Of a stretch of DNA of 64,000 bases, positions 34,670-44,774 are shown piece by piece; the first letter of the stretch is position 1; each line of letters opens with the position of its first letter. Position numbers and translations under genes: made by a program. The stretch lies in the NCBI GenBank assembly GCA_046296295.1, contig JBKBLG010000018.1:3803-67802 (forward strand), in the 5' to 3' direction. This DNA is from UBA10646 sp046296295 (GTDB taxonomy: Bacteria > Bacteroidota > Bacteroidia > Chitinophagales > Chitinophagaceae). Below the pieces are notes generated by a model. It searched no databases. It worked only from the letters and a program-made list of their open reading frames with translations, and was not told the DNA's origin.

Positions 34670-37600
34670 TTGACTTTACGATATATTGTTCAGTTTTGTT
34701 TACTGGTGCTAACTATGGCAGGCATTGGAAATATTTTGCATGCCCAAAATAATGCAGGCACTACTAACACCGATACCAATAAACTGCGTTATCCCATTCG
34801 CGATACCCGTGGCAGCCGTTTTTTAGGCCGCCCACAAATTTTTGATTTTAGAGATTCTGGTATTGTTAAACGCACCATCGAATACGACCCCACCACCAAG
34901 CAATATGTAATTGTAGAAAAAATTGGCGGCAGAACCTATCGCCAACCTACCAACCTTACTTTTGAGGAGTTCTGGCGCTTACAAAATCAACGTTCTGAAA
35001 CCGAATATTTTCAGTTGCGTAACAGAACCTTAGCTACTTTGAATCGCAAAACAAAGCGGCCTCCATTGCAAGCTTATCCAAGCTTATTCGATCGGATTTT
35101 CGGTGTTGGCCCTGGTGGGCTAAAGGTTGATATTCGTCCGCAAGGTAACGTTGATTTGTTTTTAGGGTATCAGGGGCAGCAAATCAAAAACCCAACTTTA
35201 CCCGAAAGGGCACGCCGTAACGGTGGTTTTGATTTTGATATGAATGCCAACTTGAATGTAATTGGTAATATTGGCGACAAGCTGAAACTTCCGATCAATT
35301 ATAATACACTTGCCAACTTTGATTTTGAAAATCAGTTAAAACTCGATTATCGAGGCAAAGATGATGAAATAATTAAAAGTATTGAAGCCGGTAATATTTC
35401 ATTTTCAAGTAAAGGAACTTTAATACCAAGTACACAAAGCTTATTTGGTGTTAAAACACAACTACAATTTGGAAAGCTCTTTGTAACAACAGCATTAGCC
35501 AATCAACGAGCACAACGCCAGAGTGTGAACTTACAGGGTGGCGGCATTAGCCAACGCATTCAAAAAAAACTTGATGATTATGAAGATAATAGGCACTTTT
35601 TATTGGCAAACTTTTTTAAAGATCAGTACAATAGTGCCATGAGTAACCTGCCTATTACCAATAGTCAGGTACAAATTCAACGTATAGAAGTATGGGTTAC
35701 CAACCGTACCAGTGCTACCACAGAAACACGCGATGTAGTAGCGTTAATGGACTTAGGAGAAAGTGCACCTTTTCGTAACCCGCCCATTCAAAGTTTAACC
35801 GGCAACCCGCTACCGAATAACGGTGCCAACTCATTGTATAGTTTCTTAACATCAAGCCCCAATTATCGTAACCCGAGTGGCATTACAAGCGTGTTACAAG
35901 GTTATGGATTACGTCCTGTAGAAGATTTTGAAAAAACATTTGCACGTAAGTTAACACCCAACGAGTACTACTTTAATCCACAAATTGGCTTCTTATCATT
36001 AAACCAACAATTGCAACCCGATGAGGTATTAGGTGTTGCTTTTCAATACAGTTATAATGGGCGTACCTATCAGGTAGGTGAGTTCACGCAAGATGTTGCA
36101 GTTGATAGTACCAGTGGCGTTCAAAAAGTACTCTTCTTAAAAATGCTAAAAGCAACAAGTGCCCGGGTGAACTTACCTATTTGGCGTTTAATGATGAAGA
36201 ACGTGTACAGCCTAGACTTGCCTGGACTGAATCGAGAAGACTTTAAACTTAACATTTTATACGAAGAGCCAAGCGGCGGTTTTAAACGCTATCTTCCCGA
36301 AAGTGCACCCAATGTAGAAGGCCGCCCACTTATTTCTATTTTGCGAGCAGATAGATTGAATAACCGAAACGATCCTATGCCTGATGGGTTATTCGATTAT
36401 GTAGAAGGGTTTACTATTTTGAGCCAGCAAGGAAAAATTATCTTCCCAGTATTAGAACCTTTCGGTAAAGATTTAGATACGCTTGCATTCGCAGGCCAAC
36501 CTGCAAATATTAAAAACAAGTACGTGTACTATCAATTATATGATAGTATTAAAGCAATTGCTCAAACGTATGCCAACTATAATAGATATGTTTTTCAAGG
36601 CACCGCCAAGGGTAGTAGTAACAGCGATATATACCTAGGAGCATTTAATATTCCACAAGGTTCGGTATCGGTAACTGCCGGCGGGCAAGTACTCAGAGAA
36701 GGTGTTGATTACATCGTAGATTATAACCTAGGCTCTCTCAAAATCATTAATAGTGCTATCACCAATGCCGGCGTTCCCGTTCAAGTGCAGTTCGAAAACA
36801 ACGGTACCTTTGGTATTCAACAGCGTAGCTTTTTTGGCTTGCGATTAGATTATCTTGCGAGTAAAAATTTTACCGTAGGTGGTACCATAGCACGGTTGGC
36901 AGAACGCCCATTCTTCACCAAAATGAGTTATGGCGAAGATCCTATCAAGAATACCATGTACGGGCTCGATTTTAGCTACCGCAAAAATCTCCCCGGTCTT
37001 ACAAAAATGCTCGATAAGTTACCATTCTATAGCACCAATGCTATGAGTACCATTACTGCATATGGTGAAGGAGCTTATTTAAAACCAGGGCATCCCAAAC
37101 AAATTGGTAATGGTAAAGAAGGCTTAATTTATATCGACGATTTTGAAGGTACACGTAACAGTGTTGATTTACGATTCCCATATGTTGCATGGACGTTAGC
37201 TAGCACCCCACAAGGCACCAACCGCTTCCCCGAAGCCACTTTAATGGATAGCATAGATTATGGTAAAAATCGTGCCCTATTAAGTTGGTATAATATCGAA
37301 CCGGTGCTACAAGATAAAAACGGTGCCAACAATCCCTTACGCAGAAACTTAAATGAATTGAGCGACCCTCGTGTAAGAGCTGTATTTACGAAAGAACTGT
37401 TTCCACAACGTACCACCAATATTACCGACGTACAAACCAGCACCTTCGATTTAACATTCTATCCTACCGAAAGAGGGCCTTATAATTTCAGTAGAACTGC
37501 TGCCGATTTAGATGCTAATGGCCGATTGCGTAACCCCCGCCAACGTTGGGGCGGTATCATGCGTAATATCGATCAAACCGATTTTGAAACAGGTAACGTT

Positions 37601-40600
37601 GAATTTGTTGAGTTCTGGGTGCAAAATCCATTTATCAACATTCCTGCGAGCCGCGGCGGCAAAATGTATTTAAACCTAGGTAACATTAGCGAAGATGTAC
37701 TTCGCGATGGAAAGCGTTTTTATGAAAATGGGTTACCCACACCTAACCAACCTAGTGCTATCGATAATAATACCACCTGGGGTCGGGTACCTTTAAATCC
37801 AATTCAGGTTACACAAGCATTTAGTAACGATCCTGCCGACCGACCATTTCAAGATATTGGCTTCGATGGTTTAAGTGACACAGCAGAACGTGTTAAACGC
37901 AGCAGTTATATCGCAAGTGTTAGTGCCATTGTAAGTGGTGCCGTGTTGCAAGCCATTCAAGCCGATCCGAGTAACGATAACTATGTGTGGTATCGTGATA
38001 GTCGATACGATGCAGCAGGAACTGGCATACTAGGCCGTTATAAACGATTCAATGGCTCTGAAGGTAATAGTGCTGTTGCAAGTACAACCAGCCAGTTTAG
38101 CAGTGCAGCAACACTCTATCCAGATAACGAAGATTTAAACCGCGATAATACCCTGAATGAAACTGAAGAATACTATGAGTATGAAATCGATTTAAAGCCG
38201 GGCATGAATACCATTAACAACCCTTACATCACCGATGTACGTAATGTGCCCATTACTTATGCCAATGGAACTTCTGGAAATGAATTGTGGTATTTGTTCC
38301 GCATACCCATTCGTAACTACACACGTAAAGTAGGTAACATCCCCGACTTTAAAAGTATACGTTTCATTCGCATGTATCTCACCGATTTCGAAGACAGCGT
38401 TACCCTACGCTTTGCTCGCCTCGATTTAGTGCGTAATCAATGGCGAAGTTTCACCTACTTGCTCGATACTACCGGAAGCTATCAACCAATACCTGCCAAT
38501 AGCAATACGAAATTGAATGTCCTTGCGGTAAATCTTGAAGAAAACAGTAGTCGCCAACCTGTGCCATATCGTATACCACCCGGTATTGAACGCGTTCAAA
38601 TGTTAAGTAACAACGGCGTCAACTTGTTGCAAAACGAACAGAGTATGAGTTTGCGTATCAACGACTTACGCGAAGGCGATGCACGGGCAGTATTTAAAAC
38701 CCTGAACATGGATTTTCGCCAGTATGGTCGTTTAAATATGTTCATACATGCCGAAAGTGTACAAGGTGCCAGACCACTCAATAATGGCGATTTAAACGCA
38801 GTTATTCGTATAGGCCAAGATTATTTGAACAACTATTATGAAATAAAAATTCCTTTGCAAGTAACACCATTCGGTGCTACTACAGATACTGCTATTTGGC
38901 CAACAGCAAATAATCTTGATTTCTCTTTACAAGAATTAGTGAACCTTAAATTGCGTAGGAACAATATCCCAAATGCTAGTTTAACAACCATTTACAGAGA
39001 ACGTATTGGCAATAGAACGTTCAGCGTAATGGGTAATCCTAACCTTGCCGAGGTTCGCGTATTTCTACTAGGGGTCGAAAATGCACTTGGTGGCACAACA
39101 GCAGAACTAAGTACCGAAGTTTGGTTCAACGAATTACGTTTAAGTGCACTCGACGAGGCGGGTGGTTATGCAGCATTAGGAAGGGTAGATTTTCAATTAG
39201 CCGATTTAGGAACACTTAGTCTAAGTGCCAACACCTACACAAAAGGTTTCGGGGCTATCGAACAAAGGGTTAATGAACGTGCTCGAGATAATATGGTTCA
39301 ATATGATATTGCCACCCAGCTCGATTTAGGAAAATTAACCCCCCGAAAAGCTGGTATTACTATTCCAGTATACTTCAGTTTAAATAAAACCATCAAAACG
39401 CCAGAATACGATCCCTTCGATCAAGATGTAAAGTATAAAGACAAATTAAATGCTTCTCGTAATAAAGATTCTGTTCGAAAAGCTGCCATAGACCAAACCA
39501 CTATTACAACTATTAATTTCACGAATGTGAGGTTTGGGCAAGCAACTAGAAAAAATCGTATCTGGAATTTAAAAAACTTTGATTTTAGTTATAGCTATAT
39601 CAAAACAAGTGCTAGTACACCTATTGTAGATCGCAACGATATTATTAGGCACCGTTTTGGCATGGGTTATACTTTTAATGGGCAGAATAAGTTCATTGAA
39701 CCTTTCAAGAAAATCATTAAAAACAACAGTATTTGGCTGAATTGGATCAAAGATTTCAACTTTAACTTAACGCCTGCCTTACTTGGCTTTAGAGTCGATA
39801 TTAATCGTCAGTTCGGTCAGTACATCCCTAGAATTGTTAGCTTCGATGGTAAGATAGAACGAGTAGATACCACTTACGATAAATACTTCAATTTCGATCG
39901 TTTTTATAACCTTCGTTGGGATTTGAGCCGTAGTCTTAATTTAGATTTTACAGCCTCTAACATGGCTCGTGTAGATGAACCTTTCGGAGCCATAAACACA
40001 CGTGAGAAAAAAGATAGCTTACGTAAAAATTTCTTTGCTGGTGGCCGTAACATCGACTACAAACAAAAAACTGTTATCAGTTATAACTTCCCGTTAGGCA
40101 AGCTACCTTTAACAGATTGGATAACAGCACGTTATAATTACACCACCAATTACAATTGGATAGCCGCCAGCTTATTGGCTCGTAACTTGGGTAACTTCTT
40201 AGAAAACGGACAAGAAAATAGTTTGAACGCAGAGTTAGATTTTGGACGTTTGTATAACAAAGTTCGTTTCTTTAGTCAGCTCGATAATGCAAGCTATAGT
40301 GCAAGTACTACAAACGGTGGCAAAAAAGGCAATGCACCGCAAGCACAGCTTAACAATAACCAAAAAACAAGTAAGCAAAGTAGCTTAAATACCTTGCCAC
40401 CGCGTGAGGAGGTAATAAAAGGTAAAAAAGGCAAAGCTAAACGTGAAGCACTAAGGCAGTGGCGGGCTCAAAAGCGTAACCTACGCATTCAAGAACGTCA
40501 GCAGCACTTCAATGAACCTATAGATATAGGTGGTGTTGCACGAGCCACAGGACGTTTGGTTACTATGTTAAAGCGAGTAAGTATTAATTATAGCGAAAAC

Positions 40601-41980
40601 TACCGTAGTCGTGTTCCGGGTTATATGGATAGTACTAGAGTATTAGGTCAAAACTTTGCGAGTATGCAACCCGGCCTCGATTATGTATTTGGCCGTCAGC
40701 CTAATCGGGCATGGCTCGATGATAAGGCACGTAGAGGTTTAATTACCCGCGACAGTACATTCAATGTGTTGTATCGTCAAAACTTTGAACAACGCTTAAG
40801 CATTACAGCACAAATTGAGCCTATTCGTGAATTAACCATCGATTTAAATATTGATAAGTCTTTCAATAAAGAGTACACCCAACTCTTTAAAGATACCACA
40901 GGTACTGGTAATAACTTTGCACACCTTAGCCCTTACGCAAGTGGTGGTTTCAGTGTAAGCTACATTAGTTTTAAAACCTTATTTGAGCCAACCAGAGCAG
41001 GGTCTGTTAGTGAAACATTTAAGCAGTTTCAAAATAACAGAATTATTGTAAGCCGCCGTGTAGCCGAAACAAACCCTTATTGGCAAAGCTTACCTGCAGC
41101 ACAAAAATTTACACCCGATGGTTATGCAACAGGTTATGGCCGTTATGCACAAGATGTATTGATACCTGCTTTTATTGCAGCCTATCAAAAGCAAGATGCA
41201 GGTACAGTACCACTTATCAATCAGAACAATAGTAAGATAAGTACGAACCCGTTTTCGGGTATCAAAGCAATGCCTAACTGGCGTGCAACGTACACCGGCT
41301 TAACACGCATACCAAGTGTGGCCGGCAAGTTTAGCAACATTAGTTTATCGCATGGTTACAATGGAACACTAAGCATGAACAGTTATAGCAGTGCATTAAG
41401 TTTCGCAGATCCATTGGTCTTAAGTGCACCCGGATTTATCGATACTATTTCCGGTAACTATGTACCGTTTTTCTTAGTGCCTAACATTACCATTCAAGAG
41501 CAGTTTATGCCGGTATTTGGTTTTGATGTTACCACCGTAAGTCAAATGAATTTAAAGTTTGAGTATCGTAAAAGCCGTCAACTTAGTTTGAGCTTGATAG
41601 ATTATCAATTAAGCGAAGTGAAGAGTACCGAATGGGTATTTGGGGGTAGCTTCAGAAAGCGTGGTGTACACTTGCCATTCAAATTACCAGGTATGAAAGG
41701 CAAAAAATTAGAGAACGATATTAACCTTCGGCTCGATTTGGCTTTTAGAGATGATGTTCAAAGCAATAGTCGTTTAGACCAAGAAAACAATTATAGCACT
41801 GGCGGACAAAAAGTAATTACCATACAGCCAAGCATCGATTATATTTTGAACAATCGCTTTAACGTGAAGTTGTATTTCGATCAACGCCGTGTTATACCCT
41901 ATATTTCTACTTCTGCACCTACAGTTAATACAAGAGCAGGTATTCAAGTTCGTATATCATTAGCACCTCAAGGGCAATAA
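34670..41980 (+). CDS. sprA: T9SS outer membrane translocon SprA
   Basis: A 2436-residue protein, the length expected of SprA, the very large beta-barrel through which type IX cargo crosses the outer membrane. The start is a TTG at 34670; a signal peptide (VQFCLLVLTMAGIGNILHAQ) follows at once, and no ATG fits better. Recognisable are the N-terminal region with FDFDMNANLNVIGNIGDKLKLP, repeated long beta-strand segments, EGLIYIDDFEGTRN (~818) and the C-terminal barrel part to VRISLAPQGQ. It serves the two T9SS cargo proteins found at 1-6800. An element copy lies at 38521 (VLAVNL); stretches of about 4 kb inside it are free of copies. Confidence 0.96.
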   Translation: MTLRYIVQFCLLVLTMAGIGNILHAQNNAGTTNTDTNKLRYPIRDTRGSRFLGRPQIFDFRDSGIVKRTIEYDPTTKQYVIVEKIGGRTYRQPTNLTFEEFWRLQNQRSETEYFQLRNRTLATLNRKTKRPPLQAYPSLFDRIFGVGPGGLKVDIRPQGNVDLFLGYQGQQIKNPTLPERARRNGGFDFDMNANLNVIGNIGDKLKLPINYNTLANFDFENQLKLDYRGKDDEIIKSIEAGNISFSSKGTLIPSTQSLFGVKTQLQFGKLFVTTALANQRAQRQSVNLQGGGISQRIQKKLDDYEDNRHFLLANFFKDQYNSAMSNLPITNSQVQIQRIEVWVTNRTSATTETRDVVALMDLGESAPFRNPPIQSLTGNPLPNNGANSLYSFLTSSPNYRNPSGITSVLQGYGLRPVEDFEKTFARKLTPNEYYFNPQIGFLSLNQQLQPDEVLGVAFQYSYNGRTYQVGEFTQDVAVDSTSGVQKVLFLKMLKATSARVNLPIWRLMMKNVYSLDLPGLNREDFKLNILYEEPSGGFKRYLPESAPNVEGRPLISILRADRLNNRNDPMPDGLFDYVEGFTILSQQGKIIFPVLEPFGKDLDTLAFAGQPANIKNKYVYYQLYDSIKAIAQTYANYNRYVFQGTAKGSSNSDIYLGAFNIPQGSVSVTAGGQVLREGVDYIVDYNLGSLKIINSAITNAGVPVQVQFENNGTFGIQQRSFFGLRLDYLASKNFTVGGTIARLAERPFFTKMSYGEDPIKNTMYGLDFSYRKNLPGLTKMLDKLPFYSTNAMSTITAYGEGAYLKPGHPKQIGNGKEGLIYIDDFEGTRNSVDLRFPYVAWTLASTPQGTNRFPEATLMDSIDYGKNRALLSWYNIEPVLQDKNGANNPLRRNLNELSDPRVRAVFTKELFPQRTTNITDVQTSTFDLTFYPTERGPYNFSRTAADLDANGRLRNPRQRWGGIMRNIDQTDFETGNVEFVEFWVQNPFINIPASRGGKMYLNLGNISEDVLRDGKRFYENGLPTPNQPSAIDNNTTWGRVPLNPIQVTQAFSNDPADRPFQDIGFDGLSDTAERVKRSSYIASVSAIVSGAVLQAIQADPSNDNYVWYRDSRYDAAGTGILGRYKRFNGSEGNSAVASTTSQFSSAATLYPDNEDLNRDNTLNETEEYYEYEIDLKPGMNTINNPYITDVRNVPITYANGTSGNELWYLFRIPIRNYTRKVGNIPDFKSIRFIRMYLTDFEDSVTLRFARLDLVRNQWRSFTYLLDTTGSYQPIPANSNTKLNVLAVNLEENSSRQPVPYRIPPGIERVQMLSNNGVNLLQNEQSMSLRINDLREGDARAVFKTLNMDFRQYGRLNMFIHAESVQGARPLNNGDLNAVIRIGQDYLNNYYEIKIPLQVTPFGATTDTAIWPTANNLDFSLQELVNLKLRRNNIPNASLTTIYRERIGNRTFSVMGNPNLAEVRVFLLGVENALGGTTAELSTEVWFNELRLSALDEAGGYAALGRVDFQLADLGTLSLSANTYTKGFGAIEQRVNERARDNMVQYDIATQLDLGKLTPRKAGITIPVYFSLNKTIKTPEYDPFDQDVKYKDKLNASRNKDSVRKAAIDQTTITTINFTNVRFGQATRKNRIWNLKNFDFSYSYIKTSASTPIVDRNDIIRHRFGMGYTFNGQNKFIEPFKKIIKNNSIWLNWIKDFNFNLTPALLGFRVDINRQFGQYIPRIVSFDGKIERVDTTYDKYFNFDRFYNLRWDLSRSLNLDFTASNMARVDEPFGAINTREKKDSLRKNFFAGGRNIDYKQKTVISYNFPLGKLPLTDWITARYNYTTNYNWIAASLLARNLGNFLENGQENSLNAELDFGRLYNKVRFFSQLDNASYSASTTNGGKKGNAPQAQLNNNQKTSKQSSLNTLPPREEVIKGKKGKAKREALRQWRAQKRNLRIQERQQHFNEPIDIGGVARATGRLVTMLKRVSINYSENYRSRVPGYMDSTRVLGQNFASMQPGLDYVFGRQPNRAWLDDKARRGLITRDSTFNVLYRQNFEQRLSITAQIEPIRELTIDLNIDKSFNKEYTQLFKDTTGTGNNFAHLSPYASGGFSVSYISFKTLFEPTRAGSVSETFKQFQNNRIIVSRRVAETNPYWQSLPAAQKFTPDGYATGYGRYAQDVLIPAFIAAYQKQDAGTVPLINQNNSKISTNPFSGIKAMPNWRATYTGLTRIPSVAGKFSNISLSHGYNGTLSMNSYSSALSFADPLVLSAPGFIDTISGNYVPFFLVPNITIQEQFMPVFGFDVTTVSQMNLKFEYRKSRQLSLSLIDYQLSEVKSTEWVFGGSFRKRGVHLPFKLPGMKGKKLENDINLRLDLAFRDDVQSNSRLDQENNYSTGGQKVITIQPSIDYILNNRFNVKLYFDQRRVIPYISTSAPTVNTRAGIQVRISLAPQGQ

Positions 41981-41981
41981 T

Positions 41982-42061
41982 ATTTACCGTAAGGTGAAAT
42001 TAAAAAAGGGTTGCATGGTGCAACCCTTTACTGTTAAAGTAATTATGCCTTACGGCAAATG
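41982..42061. repeat. inverted pair of dispersed elements around a terminator
   Basis: ATTTACCGTAAGGTG (41982-41996, loop GTAA) and GCCTTACGGCAAATG (42047-42061, reverse strand loop GTAA, GCC/GGC stem) face each other on either side of the terminator at 42005-42029, between convergent sprA and the HIT gene. Confidence 0.85.
42005..42029. terminator. bidirectional terminator between sprA and HIT genes
   Basis: AAAGGGTTGCA / TGCAACCCTTT, a perfect 11-bp stem with loop TGG, with an A run on one side and T residues on the other so that it can serve both strands. Confidence 0.85.
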
Positions 42062-42062
42062 A

Positions 42063-42458
42063 TTACGCTTGTAGAAAAGATTGAATTTTTTCTTGTGCTG
42101 CTGCTAATGCTTCGGCTGATGCTGCTTTTTTGTTGTTCATCAGAGCAGCATCGGCCATGCTATTCATAGGTAATAAATGAATATGTGTGTGTGGCACTTC
42201 AAAACCCAGCGTAAGTATATTCACTCTGTCGCAAGGGTATGCTTGTTGTATTGCTTTTGCAATAGGTTGTGCGAATAATAACATACCTGCTAAATACTGC
42301 GTAGGTAAGTCGAAAATACGATCTACCTCTATTTTAGGAACCACCAATGTATGACCTTCTGCTGCTGGAAATATATCTAAGAAAGCAAAATATAAATCGT
42401 TCTCTGCAATTTTATAACTCGGTATATCGCCAGCAATAATTTTCGAAAACAGTGTCAT
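42063..42458 (-). CDS. HIT family nucleotide hydrolase
   Basis: A 131-residue histidine-triad protein with the catalytic HTHIHLLP (~residue 95-102) and the N-terminal FSKIIAGDIPSYKIAEND pattern of the Hint branch. Such enzymes hydrolyse phosphoramidate bonds of nucleotides. It stands on the minus strand downstream of greA and a membrane protein gene. The dispersed element pair at its 3' side and another at its 5' side flank the gene. Confidence 0.9.
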   Translation of the reverse strand: MTLFSKIIAGDIPSYKIAENDLYFAFLDIFPAAEGHTLVVPKIEVDRIFDLPTQYLAGMLLFAQPIAKAIQQAYPCDRVNILTLGFEVPHTHIHLLPMNSMADAALMNNKKAASAEALAAAQEKIQSFLQA

Positions 42459-42478
42459 ATAGTAAGGGTTTTAAAAAA

Positions 42479-42511
42479 ATTTACCGCAAGGTAAGTGCCT
42501 TACGGCAAATG
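42479..42511. repeat. tight inverted pair of dispersed elements
   Basis: ATTTACCGCAAGGT (42479-42492, loop GCAA) and GCCTTACGGCAAATG (42497-42511, reverse loop GTAA) are only about 4 nt apart. The arms pair in 11 of 13 positions. The pair fills the gap between the 166-residue protein gene and the HIT gene. Confidence 0.85.
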
Positions 42512-42514
42512 AAG

Positions 42515-43015
42515 TTATGGGGTAGTAATATAAGCGTTAGCATGTTGCTGTATCCAAGCACGCAGCGCTTCACGATCGTTAATAGAGATACCTTCGAAAT
42601 AGAAAACTGCATCGGCTTGATGGTGATGTTTTATGCGTAGGGAATGCTCGCCAACAACCAATGCCTTAATGGTTGAAAAGGGTGAAAATTCTGGTGTAGT
42701 ACTTCCAAGATTTAAAAAGTGAATACCATTTGTTGTAATATTCAGGTAACTATTGGTAGCCGGTGCCTTCACATGGCCGAAAGCACGCTTGCCATTGTCG
42801 TACACTAACAATGCAAAGAATACTATTTGTGTGCATCTTAGAAAAATTTCAAATGGCTTCGTTGGTGTATTAATCCAATCTGCAATAGTCAAAATGATAT
42901 AGCTGATAAATATGAAAAGGTATATCCAAAATAATGGCTTTGCATAGCGCTTGAAAAAACCATTGGTGTTTTTTTCACTAAAGGTTGATTGTACTTGCAA
43001 TAAAACGTTCGACAT
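42515..43015 (-). CDS. membrane protein of unknown function
   Basis: A 166-residue protein with two N-terminal membrane helices (PLFWIYLFIFISYIILTIADW and FLRCTQIVFFALLVY) followed by a ~90-residue soluble region (SYLNITTNGIHFLNLG...HSLRIKHHHQADAVFYFEGISINDREALRAWIQQH) that resembles the PH-like cytoplasmic domain of YcxB-type proteins. The final ~10 residues are Thr/Pro-rich. Function unknown. Confidence 0.7.
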   Translation of the reverse strand: MSNVLLQVQSTFSEKNTNGFFKRYAKPLFWIYLFIFISYIILTIADWINTPTKPFEIFLRCTQIVFFALLVYDNGKRAFGHVKAPATNSYLNITTNGIHFLNLGSTTPEFSPFSTIKALVVGEHSLRIKHHHQADAVFYFEGISINDREALRAWIQQHANAYITTP

Positions 43016-43100
43016 ATATTTTGGTTAAGTACAGCTAAGTTATTGAATTTAGTAAATATATAGTTTAAGTGAGTAGTTTTATTGGTAAGGTGCTTACTTC

Positions 43101-43141
43101 ACATACGAATGGGGCGGCCTTTGGCCGCCCCATTCGTATGT
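43101..43141 (-). terminator. 19-bp perfect hairpin downstream of greA
   Basis: Two 19-bp arms starting ACATACGAATGGGG with a 3-nt TTT loop form an exceptionally long perfect stem. It ends the greA transcript on the minus strand, though no long T run follows; the stem alone would be very stable. Confidence 0.7.
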
Positions 43142-43158
43142 ATTAGCCATAAAGGCGA

Positions 43159-43632
43159 TTAAATAGAAATACTATCAATGGTGAATTTCATTACTCCATT
43201 GGGTGCATGCACTTCTGCTATCTCACCAACGGCTTTGCCAAGAATGCCTTTGCCAATAGGAGAGTTGATAGATATTTTTCCTTGTTTTAAGTCGGCTTCT
43301 TTTTCACCTACCAGTTGGTACGTAAATGTTTTTTTAGTAGCTACATTGGTAATAGTAACCTTAGTTAAGATACTTGCTTTGCTAGTATCAACTTCGCTAG
43401 CATCTACCACACGGGCATTTGCAATTTGCGATTCAAGTAAAGCCATTTTAGCTTCAAGAATACCTTGCGCTTCTTTGGCTGCGTCGTACTCGGCATTTTC
43501 TCTTAAATCGCCTTTTTCTCGTGCCTCTGCAATAGCTTTTGCAGCAGCTGGTCGCAATACAGATTTCATGTGTTGCAACTCTTCTTTCATTTTCTCAAGC
43601 GTTTCTTTTGTTACATATTGAACATCACTCAT
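43159..43632 (-). CDS. greA: transcription elongation factor GreA
   Basis: A 157-residue factor from the ATG at 43630-43632; the open frame further upstream to 43710 is not conserved in the family. The N-terminal coiled coil (TKETLEKMKEELQHMKSVLRPAAAKAIAEAREKGDLRENAEYDAAKEAQ) carries the acidic tip DLRENAEYDAAKE that stimulates RNA cleavage by backtracked polymerase. The C-terminal FKBP-like domain includes VGEKEADLKQGKISINSPIGKGILGK. It is expected to act on stalled elongation complexes. A perfect 19-bp hairpin follows. Confidence 0.95.
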   Translation of the reverse strand: MSDVQYVTKETLEKMKEELQHMKSVLRPAAAKAIAEAREKGDLRENAEYDAAKEAQGILEAKMALLESQIANARVVDASEVDTSKASILTKVTITNVATKKTFTYQLVGEKEADLKQGKISINSPIGKGILGKAVGEIAEVHAPNGVMKFTIDSISI

Positions 43633-43769
43633 AGCTGCATCTTTTTTAGAACATATAAAAAAAATACAACGCCACGTATATTGAATGCGTAGCGTTGCAT
43701 GATTGTGCAAGATAAAAATTTATGCTTAATACAGAAAAAAATAGTGTAAAAGGTTTTTTAAAATTGAGG

Positions 43770-44696
43770 CTATAATTCTAACTTTTTTACTATTACTTGT
43801 GCCATCAATAAATAAGCTTCATGGGTGTAGCCTGCAATATGTGGTGTAATGATTACATTCGTTTGTGTGCTCAACCATTGTAATTGTTCTTTTTCTAAGG
43901 CACTGTATGTTGTTAGTTTTTCGTTTTCTAGCACATCTAATGCAGCTCCCGCGATTTTTTTTTGCCGTAAGGCCTGTATTAAGGCTGCTGTATCGGTAAC
44001 CTTACCACGACAAGTACTAATGAAATAAGGGCAACGTTCTAAGCTGTTAAAAAAAGCTTCGTTGGCATAATGCTTAGTGGTTGGTGTTAAGGGTAGGTGC
44101 AAGCTTACCACATCGGCATAACGTGCTATTTGTGCTAACCCACTTTCGCGTATGTAATCGTATGCAAAACCAAATTTATATATATCATGTGCTAGTACTG
44201 TAACACCGAAAGGTTGCAGTAATTTGGCGAATGCACTACCGGTATTTCCATAACCAATAATACCTACTGTTTTACCGCTTAGTTCTATGCCTCGGTTTTC
44301 GTTACGTAGCCAATGTAATTGTTGTACTTCGGCGAAGCTTTTGGGGATGTTACGCATAAGCCCAAGTAACATACCTAAGGCGTGCTCTGCCACCGCATTA
44401 CGATTACCCTCTGGGCTACTCTCGCAGCGTATGCCCTTGCTATGGGCATAACTAACATCAATAAGTTCCATGCCACTACCTAAGCGTCCAATCCATTGTA
44501 GGTTAGTAGCAGCATCAATCATAGGTTGGTCAATCGTAAGTCGGGTGGTTACTATAAGTCCGCAAGCGTCACTAATTATTGCCAGTAATTCATTATAAGT
44601 GATGGCAGGTTGATATACAATTTCGTAACCTTTTGAATGTAGGTATTGCGGCAGCCATTCGTGTACAGGTGCGGTGATAATTACTTTTTTTAGCAT
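43770..44696 (-). CDS. NAD-dependent 2-hydroxyacid dehydrogenase
   Basis: A 308-residue D-isomer specific dehydrogenase. The nucleotide loop is GIIGYGNTGSAFAK (~residue 146-159), the catalytic Arg lies in STCRGKVTD (~231), Glu in VLENEKL (~260) and His in ITPHIAGYT (~283). The substrate could be phosphoglycerate or another 2-hydroxyacid; the short C-terminus lacks the ACT domain of classical SerA. A dispersed element copy at 43960 is read as ALRQKK. No serine genes lie nearby. Confidence 0.88.
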   Translation of the reverse strand: MLKKVIITAPVHEWLPQYLHSKGYEIVYQPAITYNELLAIISDACGLIVTTRLTIDQPMIDAATNLQWIGRLGSGMELIDVSYAHSKGIRCESSPEGNRNAVAEHALGMLLGLMRNIPKSFAEVQQLHWLRNENRGIELSGKTVGIIGYGNTGSAFAKLLQPFGVTVLAHDIYKFGFAYDYIRESGLAQIARYADVVSLHLPLTPTTKHYANEAFFNSLERCPYFISTCRGKVTDTAALIQALRQKKIAGAALDVLENEKLTTYSALEKEQLQWLSTQTNVIITPHIAGYTHEAYLLMAQVIVKKLEL

Positions 44697-44774
44697 AGCT
44701 GAGTAACGTTAATAGGTACAAGTGTGCGACGCAACGAAGCTGCCACCTGCACTAAGTTCACTATAAACACATAT

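Noticed and set aside
44205..44214. ACCGAAAGGT, a GAAA-loop variant of the element
   Set aside because: The ATTT on the 5' side is missing, and a 10-base match could occur by chance.
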